From: Pterobdella sp. o SKG-2022 | Lineage: Eukaryota > Annelida > Clitellata > Hirudinida > Piscicolidae | Assembly: GCA_964035795.1 (NCBI GenBank) | Contig: OZ038320.1 | Span: forward strand, 6,126,549-6,190,548 | Reading direction: 5' to 3' | DNA length: 64,000 nt | In this document: positions 25,331-37,580 of the stretch, in pieces | Layout: every line of letters begins with the position of its first letter | How positions within the stretch are numbered: position 1 is the stretch's first letter | The notes under the pieces: generated by a model | Database searches by the model: none | The model's input: the letters and a program-made list of their open reading frames with translations, nothing else | Told to the model about the DNA's origin: nothing | Position numbers and translations under genes: made by a program

Positions 25331-25766
25331 AGGCAAAGGTATGAAAATTTTTTAAAGAATTAATTGAAAGAAGAATTAGCATTTATTGTCTACAATGAGT
25401 TAATTTTTTTACCTATCTCGGTTCCTCGTTATCTTAAAGCGCGAGTGTCGATCACGAAACTACTCTCAAAAATGGAAAAGTTTTAATAGCCTTCGGTCGA
25501 CTATCTCTTGTCTTTTTCGATTGACAAATGTTTCAATTTTTGATCGACAGAAAGCTATTTAGTAAAGATTACAGTGTTTTTCCACGTAGTTAAAAGTCAG
25601 AATCTTCCCAGCTTGACTCCCAATCTTTGGCAATAATTATTTTAAAGACCTGAGCTGTTTGTCTCTTTCGCATCGACTTTTTTAGATGTTATGTGATGTT
25701 GATAAAACAGCTTTGGTTAGAAAAAAAAAGATAACACAACAAGGCTGTAATCGGCATCAGTAACAA

Positions 25767-26297
<531 letters not shown>

Positions 26298-26300
26298 TAT

Positions 26301-26500
26301 NNNNNNNNNNNNNNNNNNNNNNNNNNNNNNNNNNNNNNNNNNNNNNNNNNNNNNNNNNNNNNNNNNNNNNNNNNNNNNNNNNNNNNNNNNNNNNNNNNNN
26401 NNNNNNNNNNNNNNNNNNNNNNNNNNNNNNNNNNNNNNNNNNNNNNNNNNNNNNNNNNNNNNNNNNNNNNNNNNNNNNNNNNNNNNNNNNNNNNNNNNNN
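26301..26500. other. Assembly gap (200 N)
   Basis: Exactly 200 N, probably a placeholder where the ACTT array could not be spanned. Real size unknown. Confidence 0.98.
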
Positions 26501-26628
26501 AATATAAAAGTAATACACATATTAAGATAAATAAGAAAGTGGAACATCCTTGTCTGAACTAAACTGAATGTGGTTACATATATTGCTTGGAAACTTTCCT
26601 TACTTTAAGCATTATCAAATTACTCAAA

Positions 26629-27241
26629 ATGAGTAGATTACAAAAATTTTTTGTGAACAAATGTTTTGAATACTTTGACTATTATTTTCCCTGGTTCAAT
26701 TTGAAAGATGGCATAGTTATAGGAATATGGGCTGTGTTATCAGGAATTGTTATAGTGAGGTTAGGTCCGATGTTAACGATTGGGTTTGTAATTGCAGGAT
26801 TGATTTATCTTTATTCCAGTGAGTTTGCTATTTTTACTTTTCACAAAAAATGGATTTTCAGTGTTATTCACTATTCATTAACTATTATTAATATTTTCAA
26901 AAGGTTATTTGACCCCTGTGTTAAAAAATCCAAAGAAGTTTTATGAAAGTATTTTCATTAAGCTTTATGATTACATCTGGAAGTTTGTGATTGCTGCATC
27001 AGTTTGGAGTGCTTGGATTTTTGCCATTGGAGCTCTAGCAGCAGGCTGCGTAGTTTATATTTTGGCTTCAATATTTGGGTTTGGGGTCTTGGGTGTTGCT
27101 GTAATTTGTATTGGAACTTTGTTCTGTGTTTTTTTCTTTAAAACAAGCTTAAAAACAATTTTTAAATATTTGCTTGAAAGTTTGGAAAAAGGTTGTAAGA
27201 ATTTTTTCGCTTACATACGAAGTATGATCGATTCAATTTAG
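26629..27241 (+). CDS. Unknown small multi-pass membrane protein, copy 1 (2 exons)
   Basis: Exon 1 is 26629-26818 and exon 2 is 26904-27241. The 85-nt intron runs from GTGAGT to TTTTCAAAAG and restores one frame of about 175 residues. It starts at MSRLQKFFVNKCFEYFDYYF, followed by two long hydrophobic blocks, about residues 25-62 (GIVIGIWAVLSGIVIVR onward) and about 85-140 (VIAASVWSAWIFAIGALAAG onward). There is a basic stretch between them and a Lys/Ser-containing tail. No signal peptide or known domain is recognised. The same intron, phase and position occur in the copy at 34130, so the splice model is supported by comparison. The ancestral gene seems longer: copy 2 continues into a Cys-containing helical region that is deleted here, leaving only its end (27255-27341). 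Function unknown; a membrane-inserting hairpin protein is the most I would say. Confidence 0.55.
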
Positions 27242-27254
27242 AACTGTTGCTAAA

Positions 27255-27341
27255 AATTGCGAAAACTTCGTAGACATTATTGAAAAATATTTTTTAGAAC
27301 TTGATGCTACTGATAAAGGTTTTAGTTGGATGCAACTTTAA
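27255..27341 (+). pseudogene. Relic of the C-terminal end of the duplicated gene
   Basis: The frame NCENFVDIIEKYFLELDATD then KGFSW matches the C-terminus of copy 2 (VLELNDPGKGFSLGA, about 36255-36317). It is separated from the membrane domain by a stop and only 13 bases, so roughly 1.5 kb of the helical region is missing in this copy. Confidence 0.6.
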
Positions 27342-28369
27342 GGTTAACATAAATGAGGCTTGATTTAAAACTGTTGAGATATTTTCAGTATTTGTTGATT
27401 TTAATATTTTTAAATTCACCCGCTCTATTAAACATGAAAACAAATGATTCACTTATATAATAGCAACCTTAATGACCCACATTTGTCAGAAGCTTCTTAA
27501 TGAAGAGAAGTTGCTGAGAATCCCTATGTTTACCGTTGATAATTTTTTTGAAGATAGATAGCTGAATATGAAAACTTCAAGGGCTAAGATGTGGGTATTA
27601 GTGAAAAACTAAGAAAAAAACGGGTTGAAATTTGCTGTTCACAAAAAGTGAAGTGGACCCCCTTTGAAGTTCTCTTCAGTTTTATATAAAAACAAATCGA
27701 ACAAGTTCGAGTGAAGAAACAAAAAAATCTTCATTTTTAAATGTCAAAGTTGAATTATTATATGAATATTGACTTAATAAATAAATAAAAAAAATTATGC
27801 ACGGATGAATTACTAGAAGTTATTAATTAATCACTTTTCGAACGTCTATTAAGTGTATTAAACACTTTCTTACTAATATAGCTAATCAGAGATAAATAAT
27901 AATCAATCTACCCATTTGTTTAAAAGACTCTTCCAAATAAAAAATTACCATGCATAAGACCCATATAACAATAATATATTGAAATAACATACCAAACAAT
28001 CTTCAAACTATGAAATATGTATATTCATTCTCTTGAATGATTCAAGATACTTTATACTCAATAAAATCTAGTAAACTCTGAACAATATTATTCTTAGATA
28101 CCATCCTGCTCATACATTCCAAAACTTCGAGTGTCATTATTGCTTAGAGTTATTTGAATTTTTTGGAGCTTTTTCAATTTTGCACTATAAATTACAAAAT
28201 CTAAATGTTATCGTTTGTCATCTTTCTTTAGTTGAATTATCGAAACTAAAATGGCATCACAAACCTAGCTACAATAATCACTCTCATAATATACCTATAA
28301 TTAATTCATCATAAGAAAAAAAACTAAACACCAGTTGTCTCAAATATGGGCTTCAACAGAGTTATATAA
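27342..28369. other. Downstream flank of copy 1
   Basis: It contains the blocks 27462-27580 and 27640-27770, shared with unit 0. The rest is AT-rich with no gene seen. Confidence 0.5.
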
Positions 28370-29270
28370 ACTTTTCCATGAGCTTTTCAGAAAAACAACG
28401 GACTGACTATCAAACAAGGTGTTTCATGATAAGAATCACACATATAAAAAAAAGTCTTAGAGAAAATAAAAACATAAAATTACTATCAGAAGACAGAAAT
28501 TCAAATATAATAATAATGAATAGGGATTATTGTTTCGGTCGCTATAGCTCAATGGTTGAGACCAATTATCTAAAGTTACCGTGTTCGATCCCGTGTGGGC
28601 CGACCATTAGCACAGTGTGTTTTCGCTTCATTAATTTGTAGCAAGCGCTTTGATCTATAAGGAAAAGTGCTTCATAACTACATTTAACCAAGATACAGAT
28701 TATGATAGAAGAAGGAATAAGAGATGGAAAATACAACCCGACTAATGACACTGTTATTAAAGGTCTAAACTCATTCCAATATTTCTTAAGAAAATATTTA
28801 TATTTATAAAAACTCACCATTCTATAACAACATTTTTTTCTCATACAATCAACCAGCAAGATTTTTTTCTACAGCTAAAACATAAATTCAACAACTTGTG
28901 GGATATCACCTTTAAGAATTTACCGCTTAGACCAAATATAGACCAAATAGACACAGTATATTATAACTCAGCTAAAATGTTATCTAATTATCTAAAGCCT
29001 ATTTCTTATAATAAATACACTATTAATAATATTCAAGTTTTCCAAAAATGCTTAGTAAACTTCCTCCTCTTGGACTAGATGAAGATGTAAATTTTAATAT
29101 CGATAATTTATATTGCCCTGAACCCCAGAAATAGTTTCCCATCGACTTTAGCCGAAAGAGCACTTTATGTGAATAAGAAGAGGAAATTATCAGAAGCTTA
29201 CCATATTATGGTTGTAAATTCTTCTATTAATGGTCAAAGGGACATTAAGATTTATGTTATTTAGAAATGG
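28370..29270 (+). mobile_element. Penelope-like element remnant, split by a SINE
   Basis: The pieces follow the order of a Penelope-like reverse transcriptase. They are SLRENKNIKLLSEDRNSNII (28458 on), EEGIRDGKYNPTNDTVIKGL (28706 on), then SYNQPARFFSTAKT and LPLRPNIDQIDTVYYNSAK. The frame then jumps to LAERALYVNKKRKLSEAYHI, which belongs to the end of the GIY-YIG endonuclease domain (compare 38904-39402). Most of the RT core is deleted, and there are stops and a one-base frameshift at AKT/KHKF. A SINE (28536-28677) lies inside. Dead copy. Confidence 0.75.
28536..28677 (+). repeat. tRNA-Ile-like SINE, body A, nested in the Penelope-like remnant
   Basis: The head CGGTCGCTATAGCTCAATGG, the T-arm GTTCGATCCC and a GTGGGCCGA end are followed by body A (TTCATTAATTTGTAGCAAGC, then ATAAGGAAAAGTGCTTCATA). 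The head lacks part of the anticodon arm. It interrupts the element's frame after IIIMNRDYCF, so it inserted later. Confidence 0.85.
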
Positions 29271-30439
29271 TATAACTTGAATATTTCATTTTTCATTTTA
29301 GTATTTTTTTTAATTACTTAGTTTATTTATTCATTTTTATTATAATTTATTTTTATTTCGTTATTATTATTTTTTTTATAATTTATAATTACTTCTTTCT
29401 TATCATTTTTGTATATGGTTTTAATGAAATATGTTAACAGTACATAACAAATGTTTTTTCCAAAAGCCACAATAAAATGAGTAATATTTCAAAACACTAG
29501 TAAGTTTATTAAAATACGAAGCTTTTCGTTATCAACATAAAATTTTCACGTATACTTTCAAAGACTTGTCGAAATTGAATTTGACTAGAAACTTAACTTT
29601 TCTCATGCTTAATCGTAACAATAAATAATCATAATGATTTATTTATTAAATTAAATATTTAAAAATAAATTTGAAACTACAAAAATATGCTTTAAAAACG
29701 CAAAAGAGACAAAGAACTTCGATCCTCAAGAAAAGACTCCTTAATACCAATCTCTGTTTGGAAATTTTTTATTATGGCTTGTCTACATTTTTATTGCTTG
29801 TTATTGACTTATATTCATCTGTTGTTGGTTTTTCTCATATATCATTTCCTTGTATGGTCTCCTCCTTACCTATCTTTAAATTTACATTCTTTCATTAAAT
29901 TTCAAGTGATCTTGAAACTCTCTGGTTAAACATCACTATAATAAACCTCGTAAATTATTATTATTATTATTGATTTCAAGTTTCTGAGTTTCATATTCTA
30001 TTTTTGAATCAGTTTTTGTTTGTTTTTATTTACTTGATTAATGGGTTTTCAGTCATAATTTCAAATTCTTAATTCCATTATTTTAGCCCTAGTTATTTCA
30101 TTCTCCAGTTATTCATTCATTTATTTTTAAAATTTTTATTCATATATTGTTTCAATACTTTGCCTCTTGAATGACCTCTTTTTAATGGTTCATTTATTAT
30201 GCTTCAATAATACTCACCATTATCCAACTTTCATTGTTATTTTTTTATACCTTCACATTTTTTTTATTTTAAACATAATCAATTTTTAGTTTCTTTTCCA
30301 CTCTTGGTATTTTTAGGTTTTTTTCCAATTTCTATATATATTTCTTTAGGTCCATTAAAAGTTTTATTCTCTATACATGTCTTTCTTGATTATCCTGTCT
30401 TTTCAAAACAATTTGTTAAGCACTTGTAATAATCTTCTA
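29271..30439. other. Intergenic, AT-rich
   Basis: No gene recognised. The repeated short hairpin TACGAAGCTTTTCGT lies at 29515. Confidence 0.5.
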
Positions 30440-33400
30440 TAATTTTTTACCATGCTCTCATTGAATCGCCCGCACAGGGTCCACCGGGTTTCTCGCCGTT
30501 TCAGCCATAGTGCGGAAACCATTGGCGAGTCGTCTGCCCTTCACCCCTCTAGTCAGCCTCCTCCTTTTCTCGACATTAATGCCCCCATCTTTAATTTGCC
30601 AATTTTCCCAGTTCCCCATTCGTCACAACCCGAAAACGTCTCTTCCAGTCAATCTCATTTATCTAATCTGCTTTATTCATTTACATGCAGTTCTTGCAAG
30701 CTACATAAGAGAAGCTGCAGTCAAATGTAGAAAATGCGCTTCGTTTTTTCATCTTAGGTGCGTTAAATTGTCTCGTGTACAGGCGCTTCTCATTGGAAGT
30801 AAATGGTCTTGTTTCCAATGTTCAGATATCGACCATACTCCGGCCTCTGTTCAAATTGATCATCATCTCTCTGACGAAGCATTCACTAAATATTTGCATA
30901 ACTTGAAACTTAAGTCTTTCATCATTCGTCGTATTCCCAAAGGAGCAAGAGTAGTTTTCGCAGATTCATTAGTCTAATTAATTGAGTCAGTTTTGTCTTC
31001 TAATGACATTATCTCATAGCAACGTTCATTGGCTTTCGCAGAAGTGGTTCTTCACCACCCGTTTTCTGGTAGCGTATCTTATTCTTTTTCAGCTTCTTCA
31101 GTTAAGCTCAACATTTTTAATTTCATGTCGTTATCAGGTCTCCCGGACATAAGTACGAGGCCCCAAAGTCAAATTTTTCATCTAAAAGGTCAATTCCACC
31201 TTTGAAACGATTGGTTTCTTCTAAATTCAATGACTTTGACATAAAAGGCGCGGTTCGTTTTCTCTCCTTTGACAATGTCTTTGCCCCAATGGTCCCGGAA
31301 ACGGTCTCTTCCCTTAGATCCATATATCCCTTAAGTGACCCAGTTTCGGATATTAATCCCGACCACATTCCTACAGCACCAGTTATGACAGAGGCTTTGG
31401 TTAGGAAAGCGATCCTCTCTTTTCCTAACGGTTCGGGTTGTGGACCTGATTTACTTCGCCCTCAACATTTGAAGAACATAAAGTCTCCCTTTTGTGAGGC
31501 CAACGCGAACTCGGTTCTTCGGTCCATTTCTCGTTTTGCTTCTTTTGTTTCATCAACTAAAATCCCGGACCCTATCAGGCATTTGTTCTTTGGTGCCCAT
31601 CTGTACGCCCTTCAAAAGAAAGATGGTGGTATACGCCCAATAGCCGTTGAAAATACCTTTAATCGTCTGTTTTCCAAATTATCTCTGCATTCAGACATGA
31701 ACTCAGAGAGAATCTGTTACCTTGTCAGTTGGGCGTCGGCGTCCGTTTGGGGTGTGAGTCAGCCGTCCATGCTATTTGATTATTTATTAACCACTCAGCT
31801 AAACTAAGGTGCTTTTGAAACTCGATGTTTCTAATGCTTTCAATTCTATCGACCGTAAAACGTTCATTGGTGAGGTAGCCTCTCGTTATCCGACCTTGTA
31901 CTTTTTAGTTAAGGAAGCTTACTCCAATCCGTCCACTCTTTTTGCTGGCGAACACTGTATTCCTTCTTCAAGGGGTATTCAACAAGGTGATCTTTTGGGT
32001 CCAGTACTTTTCGCGTTGGCCGTCGACAAAATCGCCAAAGACGTGTTATCAGAGTTGAACATTTGGTATTTGGACGATGCTACATTTGGTGGTCAGACTA
32101 GCTCTATCTAACGATGCAACAAAAATAATCAATGCTTTCAAAGAGATCGGCCTTCAAATCAACTCCAATAAATGTGAGCTGCTTATTTTAAACCATACAG
32201 CGGACATGTACGCTGACACTTTCAAACAGTTCTCTTCTATTTTGCCGTCAGTATCATTGTCTCCGCGTCATTCTTGGTCAGTCTTGGGTTCTCCCCTCAC
32301 TCACGAGGCCATAGTTCACATTCTTGATTTAAAATTAGGAGACATCTGTCGGCTTCGCTTCAAGCTAGAAAAAGTCAAATTCCATCATGCTTTCACTTTA
32401 CTGAGAAACTGTTTCTCTATTCCCAAATTGGTTTATATCCTTCGAACGTGTCCTACTTTTGTTGAGCCCATGATATTATTAAAGTTCGACTCTATCATTC
32501 GTGCTGCTCTCTCGTCCATTTCCAATGTCTCTCTGTCCGACAAGAGCTGGAAGCAAGTATCTCTTCCAAACTGTTTCGGTGGTCTAGGTTTTAGCTCAGC
32601 GCGAGTCCTATTATTGCCATGCTTCCTCTCTTCCTCATATGCATCCTCGAGTCTCGTTCGGCTCCTTCTTTTATCTGTTCTCGACGCTCTCGCATCTGAT
32701 GATCTTTAGAGGGGTGATCGTGACGTCGTTTCAGCTAGGGAATTATGGCAAAAACATTGCTCCATTAGATCTTTTGGGAAGCCAACGGAAATGGGATGAT
32801 CTTTTGTGTGAGGTCGCTTTCAACGATTTGTTTATAGACGCAGACCAGTGGGACCGTTGTCGTCTTTTTGTTGCTAAGTTGGTACACTACGCCGCGTGGT
32901 CGGAAGCTGTCCCAATTCCGGTTTAAGGAAATTTTATAGATGCAGAGGAGCTTTGGGTGGCGGTTGCACTTTGAGTAGGGACTAATATTTCTGGCGCACT
33001 TACATGTCTTTGCAATTGTGGTGTAAGGACGGACGCTAAAGGTTACCATGGCCTTTCGTGTCGACTGAAAGAAGGCAGACTTCCCAGACACACCGAGATC
33101 AACTCCATTATCAAGAGATGCCTGGGGAAGATCAGCTTGCCAAGCATCCTTGAACCATCAGGGCTCAACAAGGGTGACGGTCGTCGTTGTGATGGCATTT
33201 CAGGGAAGCATGGAAAATGCATGGTCTGGGACGCAACAGTTGTCGACGCTTTCTCCAAGTCTCACATTATCGCCAGCTCCATCGAGTCGAGTTCCAGTGC
33301 AAAATCTGCGGAAATATTAAAAAGCCGCAAATATGCGGGCTAGGTGGGCAACTTCCATTTTCAACCCGTTGGCTTCGAGACAACGGGCTGATGAGGACCT

Positions 33401-33560
33401 TCAACCAGCAGCTTTGTTAAGGAGTTAGGTAGAAAAGTTATCGAGGCGTCTGGGGACCCTTTGGAGGCAGTCTGGTTGCGCCAAAAGATATCTTTTGCAA
33501 TTGTCCACGGCAATGCTACCAGCATTCTTTCCTGTTTTCGCTCTCCTTCCTCTTTCTCTT
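30440..33560 (+). mobile_element. Decayed non-LTR retrotransposon with N-terminal PHD-like finger
   Basis: A GC-richer block of 3.1 kb. The N-terminal part has a Cys/His finger (CRKCASFFHLRCVKLSR, then WSCFQCSD), like the PHD-type fingers of some LINE proteins, then RIPKGARVVFADSL. The reverse transcriptase follows: IKGAVRFLS, FPNGSGCGPDLLRPQHLK, KKDGGIRPIAVENTFNRLF, LKLDVSNAFNSIDR, RGIQQGDLLGPVLFALA and the catalytic box WYLDDATFGG. The C-terminal block holds the frame LRQKISFAIVHGNATS. Frames change several times (about 30980, 31807, 32110 and 32710), so it cannot be expressed as one protein. The clade is not certain from sequence alone. It lies between the two copies of the duplicated gene and may have widened their spacing. 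Confidence 0.85.
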
Positions 33561-33676
33561 AAATGTAGTTTTTTTTTTGAAGTTTATATCGTTATTTTTC
33601 TGTTTTTTTTTGTGCAATATTTTAAGAAAATAAGTTGATAGTTTATGTCCATTATTTGCCATCATTTAAGTCTTAG

Positions 33677-33812
33677 ATATTTGAATGTTGACAATGATTC
33701 CATGGAAGTCAGTAACGTTCCTATATTTGTACCTCCACTTGATAATGTGAGTTCAATTTACGAAAAGCTTCGTAGAAAAAAGAAACTTATAAAAGTGTTT
33801 TAATTTGAATAT
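33677..33812. mobile_element. Foldback/MITE-like element, degenerate copy
   Basis: The right half (GATAATGTGAGTTC, TTTACGAAAAGCTTCGTA, then AAAGTGTTTTAATTTGAATA) matches the elements at 16621 and 62535. The left arm is only weakly preserved. Confidence 0.55.
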
Positions 33813-34129
33813 TTACGTTTGGATCGAAGATTTAAAATGTGAACAATTAACTTCAAAATTTTGAATCGTAAAAACACGACAAAATCTTAATTTTTATTTT
33901 GATGAAGCATAAAATGGAAGTGTTTAGTAAACTAATCTGAAATTTACTTTTTCATAATCACTCCAATTAAAAGTATCTTATTATTCATACCGATTAAGAG
34001 CCTCTTATTATAAATACACATATTAAGATAAATAAGAAAGTGGAACATCCTTGTCTGAACTAAACTGAATGTGGTTACATATATTGCTTGGAAACTTTCC
34101 TTACTTTGAGTATTATCACATTACTCAAA

Positions 34130-36320
34130 ATGAGTAGTTTGCAAAATTTTTTTGTGAACAAGTGTTTTGAATACTTTGACTTTTTTTCCCTGGTTCAATT
34201 TGGAAAATGGCATAGTTATAGGAATATGGGCTGTGTTATCAGGAATTGTTATAGTGAGATTAGGTCCGATGTTAACGATTGGGTTTGTAATGGCAGGATT
34301 GATTTATCTTTATTACAGTGAGTTTGCTCTTTTACCGTTCACAAAAAATTAATTTTTTTGAAATTATTCACTATTCTTTAACTATCATTAATACTTTCAA
34401 AAGGTTATTTGGAACCCGTTTTACAAAATCCAAAAAAATTCATTAGAAATATTTTTATTATTCTTTATAACTACATTTTGAAGTTTTTGATTGCTGCATC
34501 AGTTTGGAGTGGTGGGTTTTTTGCTCTTGGAGGTTTAGTTGGAGCTCTAGCGACAGGTTTTGCAGTCTTAGGTTTTGGGGCTGTGGGCGCTGCCTTAACA
34601 ACAAGTGCTGGAGTTTTGTTTGTTGCTTTGGCTTTGGTTGGTAGTTTAAAAGCAAATGTCGCAGGTTTTTTGATTGTATACAAAGTAGTATAAAAAGGGC
34701 ATTTAGCTCTCAAACCAAAAATAGTTTCATGAAATTTTTGATAACATATGGTGTGGTACAAAAACAGCTTTTAAGTCTAAAGTCAAAAACGGGCTACAGC
34801 TGGAAGTTAAGTTAATACTAACAAAAAATAAACATTAAAATTCTACTTCTTGTCTAACAAATATCAGCAGTCTGTCTGCTCCAAAAACAGTCATTAAATC
34901 AAAACAATATTCTACAAATGATTTCGAAGAATCTATCAGAGAATATAATTATTTACTGGATTCTATTCTGAAAACGCTCAAAAATACGATGAAATTAGCT
35001 CAAAAATTATGCAAAGGCTTCATAGATTCAGCTCATCAAAGACGTAATATACATCAAAATTCAGTTCAAAATGAATTAACTGCTCATAATTCTTCACTCA
35101 AAGTTTATTAAGAAAAGTTGAAATCTGCTCAAGAAAAATGCAGACATTTTCAAAATTCCATAGAGAAAAGATGCACAAACCAGCTTGACTATGGTATAAA
35201 AATATGTGACAGTTTTCTAACAGCTTCTTCTGGTGAGTGTACTAATATTAAAATGACACCAAAAAAAACTGCACCTCGTTGGTGGTTTTAGCAATTATAA
35301 GATTACAAATATTCCTTGAGTATTTAAAAGAAAAAAACGAAAATATTTCAAATAAACCAGAGAAGTTATTTAATATATGCTTAAAAATATTTTCCGATTT
35401 ACCAACTCCTCATGTTCTTAAGTTTACAGAAGACCCTGAGTGCAAGACATATGATGATTCCATAGAGCCCCATAAGAAAATCGAAGCTGATCTTGAAATA
35501 TCTTTTCAAAAAACATTTTTTTCTTTGGTGCATTTTACAAAATTGAAGATAATCCTATCAAAGAGCTCCTTGGAAACAAAGTGCAAAGATTTGTTGCATG
35601 CCACTAGAAAAAAATGCTTTGAATATGAAAATACCGTCCAAAAAGAGTGTGAAGATAAAATAGATTGCTTGAGAAAAGAATTAGATGAGTTAATGAAGTT
35701 TCCACAAAATATGCCTAGTGGATCGATGTAATCTCCCAGAATAAATTTAGTGACGTGATGGAATGCTCTCAGAAAAAACATGATGATCTCATAAAGAGTG
35801 CTGTAGAAAAATTCAAAAGTTTTGAAACTCTGTTCGAAAAGAATTTTTTAAAAATCAGAGGCAAGTGATGAGCATTGAAAATAACAAGTCTTTTCACAAG
35901 GACTGCGTTGAGTTGATTGAGAATGCTCAAATGATATGTAATGATCTGATCGATCCAGTTCAGAACAAAAGCACCTTTTTCGCAGAGTCTCCTCAAAAAG
36001 ATGGCGTCGAAGATTTTTTTGAAAATGCAAACAGTGTAACAAATTTTTTGGAATTAAAAATCAGTGATTTGAAAAATTTCTATCAAGAGCAATACAATGA
36101 AATATCGAAAACCTCCAAATACGAATGCGATGATTTTGTGACGTGGACAAAAGAAGAATGCTTTAAATTAGTGGTGACAGCCAAAGATGAACAAAGTAAC
36201 CTGGTGGAAACTGTTGTTAAAAAATTCAAAAAATTGGTAGACTCTATTAAAAAAAATGTTTTGGAACTTAATGATCCTGGTAAAGGTTTCAGTTTGGGTG
36301 CAACTTTGAGATTAACATGA
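34130..36320 (+). pseudogene. Unknown membrane/coiled-coil gene, copy 2, decayed
   Basis: Exon 1 is 34130-34317. The intron 34318-34403 has the same GTGAGT...CAAAAG ends as copy 1, and exon 2 starts at 34404. A 2-base deletion near 34180 (TATTATTTT in copy 1, TTTTTTT here) breaks exon 1. Exon 2 reads VIAASVWSAW-like sequence as LIAASVWSGGFFALGGLVGA and continues Gly/Ala-rich until a stop at 34691. Further on (about 34880-36320) come long open frames of helical, charged character with regularly occurring Cys: AQKLCKGFIDSAHQRR, AQEKCRHFQNSIEKRC, KDLLHATRKKCFEYENTVQK, ENNKSFHKDCVELIENAQMI. They are separated by single stops and frame changes and end at DPGKGFSLGATLRLT. A possible intron lies near 35233 (TCTG|GTGAGT to GGTTTTAG at 35290). 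The family is unrecognised. Decay could be partly sequencing error in homopolymers. Confidence 0.5.
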
Positions 36321-36567
36321 ATCTTCCAAAAGTGTTCAAAAAAATATTTTATAAATTATTTTCAACAAATTATTTTTTTGGGACTATTTTTGACAGATTC
36401 TTTTTTGGGACTCGACCAAGAGATGCGTTAGACTATGATTAAGCTTAAGAAGATTATTAATTGGAGTCCTTTAAAATGTTATTTATAGATTTGACTCAAA
36501 CTTTATTTAGATCGAATAGTATTTAAATATTTCAGTTCAGTTTGAAATTATTGAGATTCAGATATTT

Positions 36568-36720
36568 TTGTGACTTAAATGCTTGATTTCAAACTTTAGA
36601 GCTATTCACACATGCTTTGTTTCCCAATATCTTTTGGTTCACAACTTATTATGCTTTTTGATGAAGTCGGAATGACCTAACTTGAAAAATATATTTTGAT
36701 GCTGTTGTGCGAAGTTATGA
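36568..36720 (+). repeat. Duplicated segment shared with 24961-25115
   Basis: Both copies read TGCTTTGTTTCCCAATATCT, TATGCTTTTTGATGAAGT and TATTTTGATGCTGTT, with only scattered differences. It marks the downstream flank of copy 2 of the duplicated gene. Confidence 0.9.
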
Positions 36721-37385
36721 ACTTTCAGAATATAGTTTTAGCACTTTAATTTACCTGTTATAATTTATGGGACGCGTAATCGAACGAATATATTTCCATC
36801 ATGTCATAATTCAGTTTCAAATTGTTGAACAAGTTCTAATCTTTCAAGGAAAAGTAAAAGAACTCCGCTCTGGGAAGCAAGCGCTGCTAGGTACAGTGTT
36901 CTTAGTAAGAAAAATGTTATCAACAAAAATCTCCGCAAAATGATTTTCATTCTATTCTACTCAGTTTCATCTTTTTTTTTTCAAATTTCAAGTTTCTCTT
37001 GATTTTACAAGTCATATAAGGTTTTGCTTCACAGATTTCAGCTTCGAGAAACCTCAATAGAGCATTTTAAAAAATTTTCGAAATTCATTTCATACTTAAT
37101 CAAATGTAAAACTAGAAAAAAATTCTTTAGATGTTTTTTAAATCTTCAAACTAAATTTTTATTTCATCTATTTGGCAACCAGTGTGAAAATTTAATAATC
37201 AAGGGCAAAGATTGAGTAACTAAAAGCAAAAACTGGTATTCATTCTTAAAACTCCGTAATATAATAAACATGACATTATTATTAGTTATATAAGGCTTAC
37301 AAAAAATTTTTTCTGAAATGCTTAAAAGTTTGTCAATAATAATAAATAGGGTTGTTTATGGTATAAACGATTTTCCAAAAGTTAG

Positions 37386-37580
37386 CGAAAATTTTTGAGA
37401 GAAGGTGATGAGCGCAAGTTAAGTAGAAGAGTTCCACAGACGTGGGGCATCGTGAGAAAAAGGGCGACTTGGGAGCAAGCTTGAAGAAACATATTGACGA
37501 AGCTGGAAACCAAAGTGCAAAGCTCTGAGTGGTTGGTGGTTGTGTCTAAGAGGGAGTTGGAAACTCTTATGTGAAGCTTC
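37386..37580 (-). mobile_element. Relic of a CR1/L2-like LINE 3' end
   Basis: The minus-strand translation gives PLRHNHQPLRALHFGFQLRQ, then RPFSHDAPRLWNSS. This matches the conserved tail block (RSFSHIAPHLWNSLP) of the element at 59765. Frames are broken and the copy is 5'-truncated. Confidence 0.6.

Noticed and set aside
35769..36042. Minus-strand frames at 35769-36042
   Set aside because: They are shadows of the plus-strand helical region of the decayed gene copy 2.
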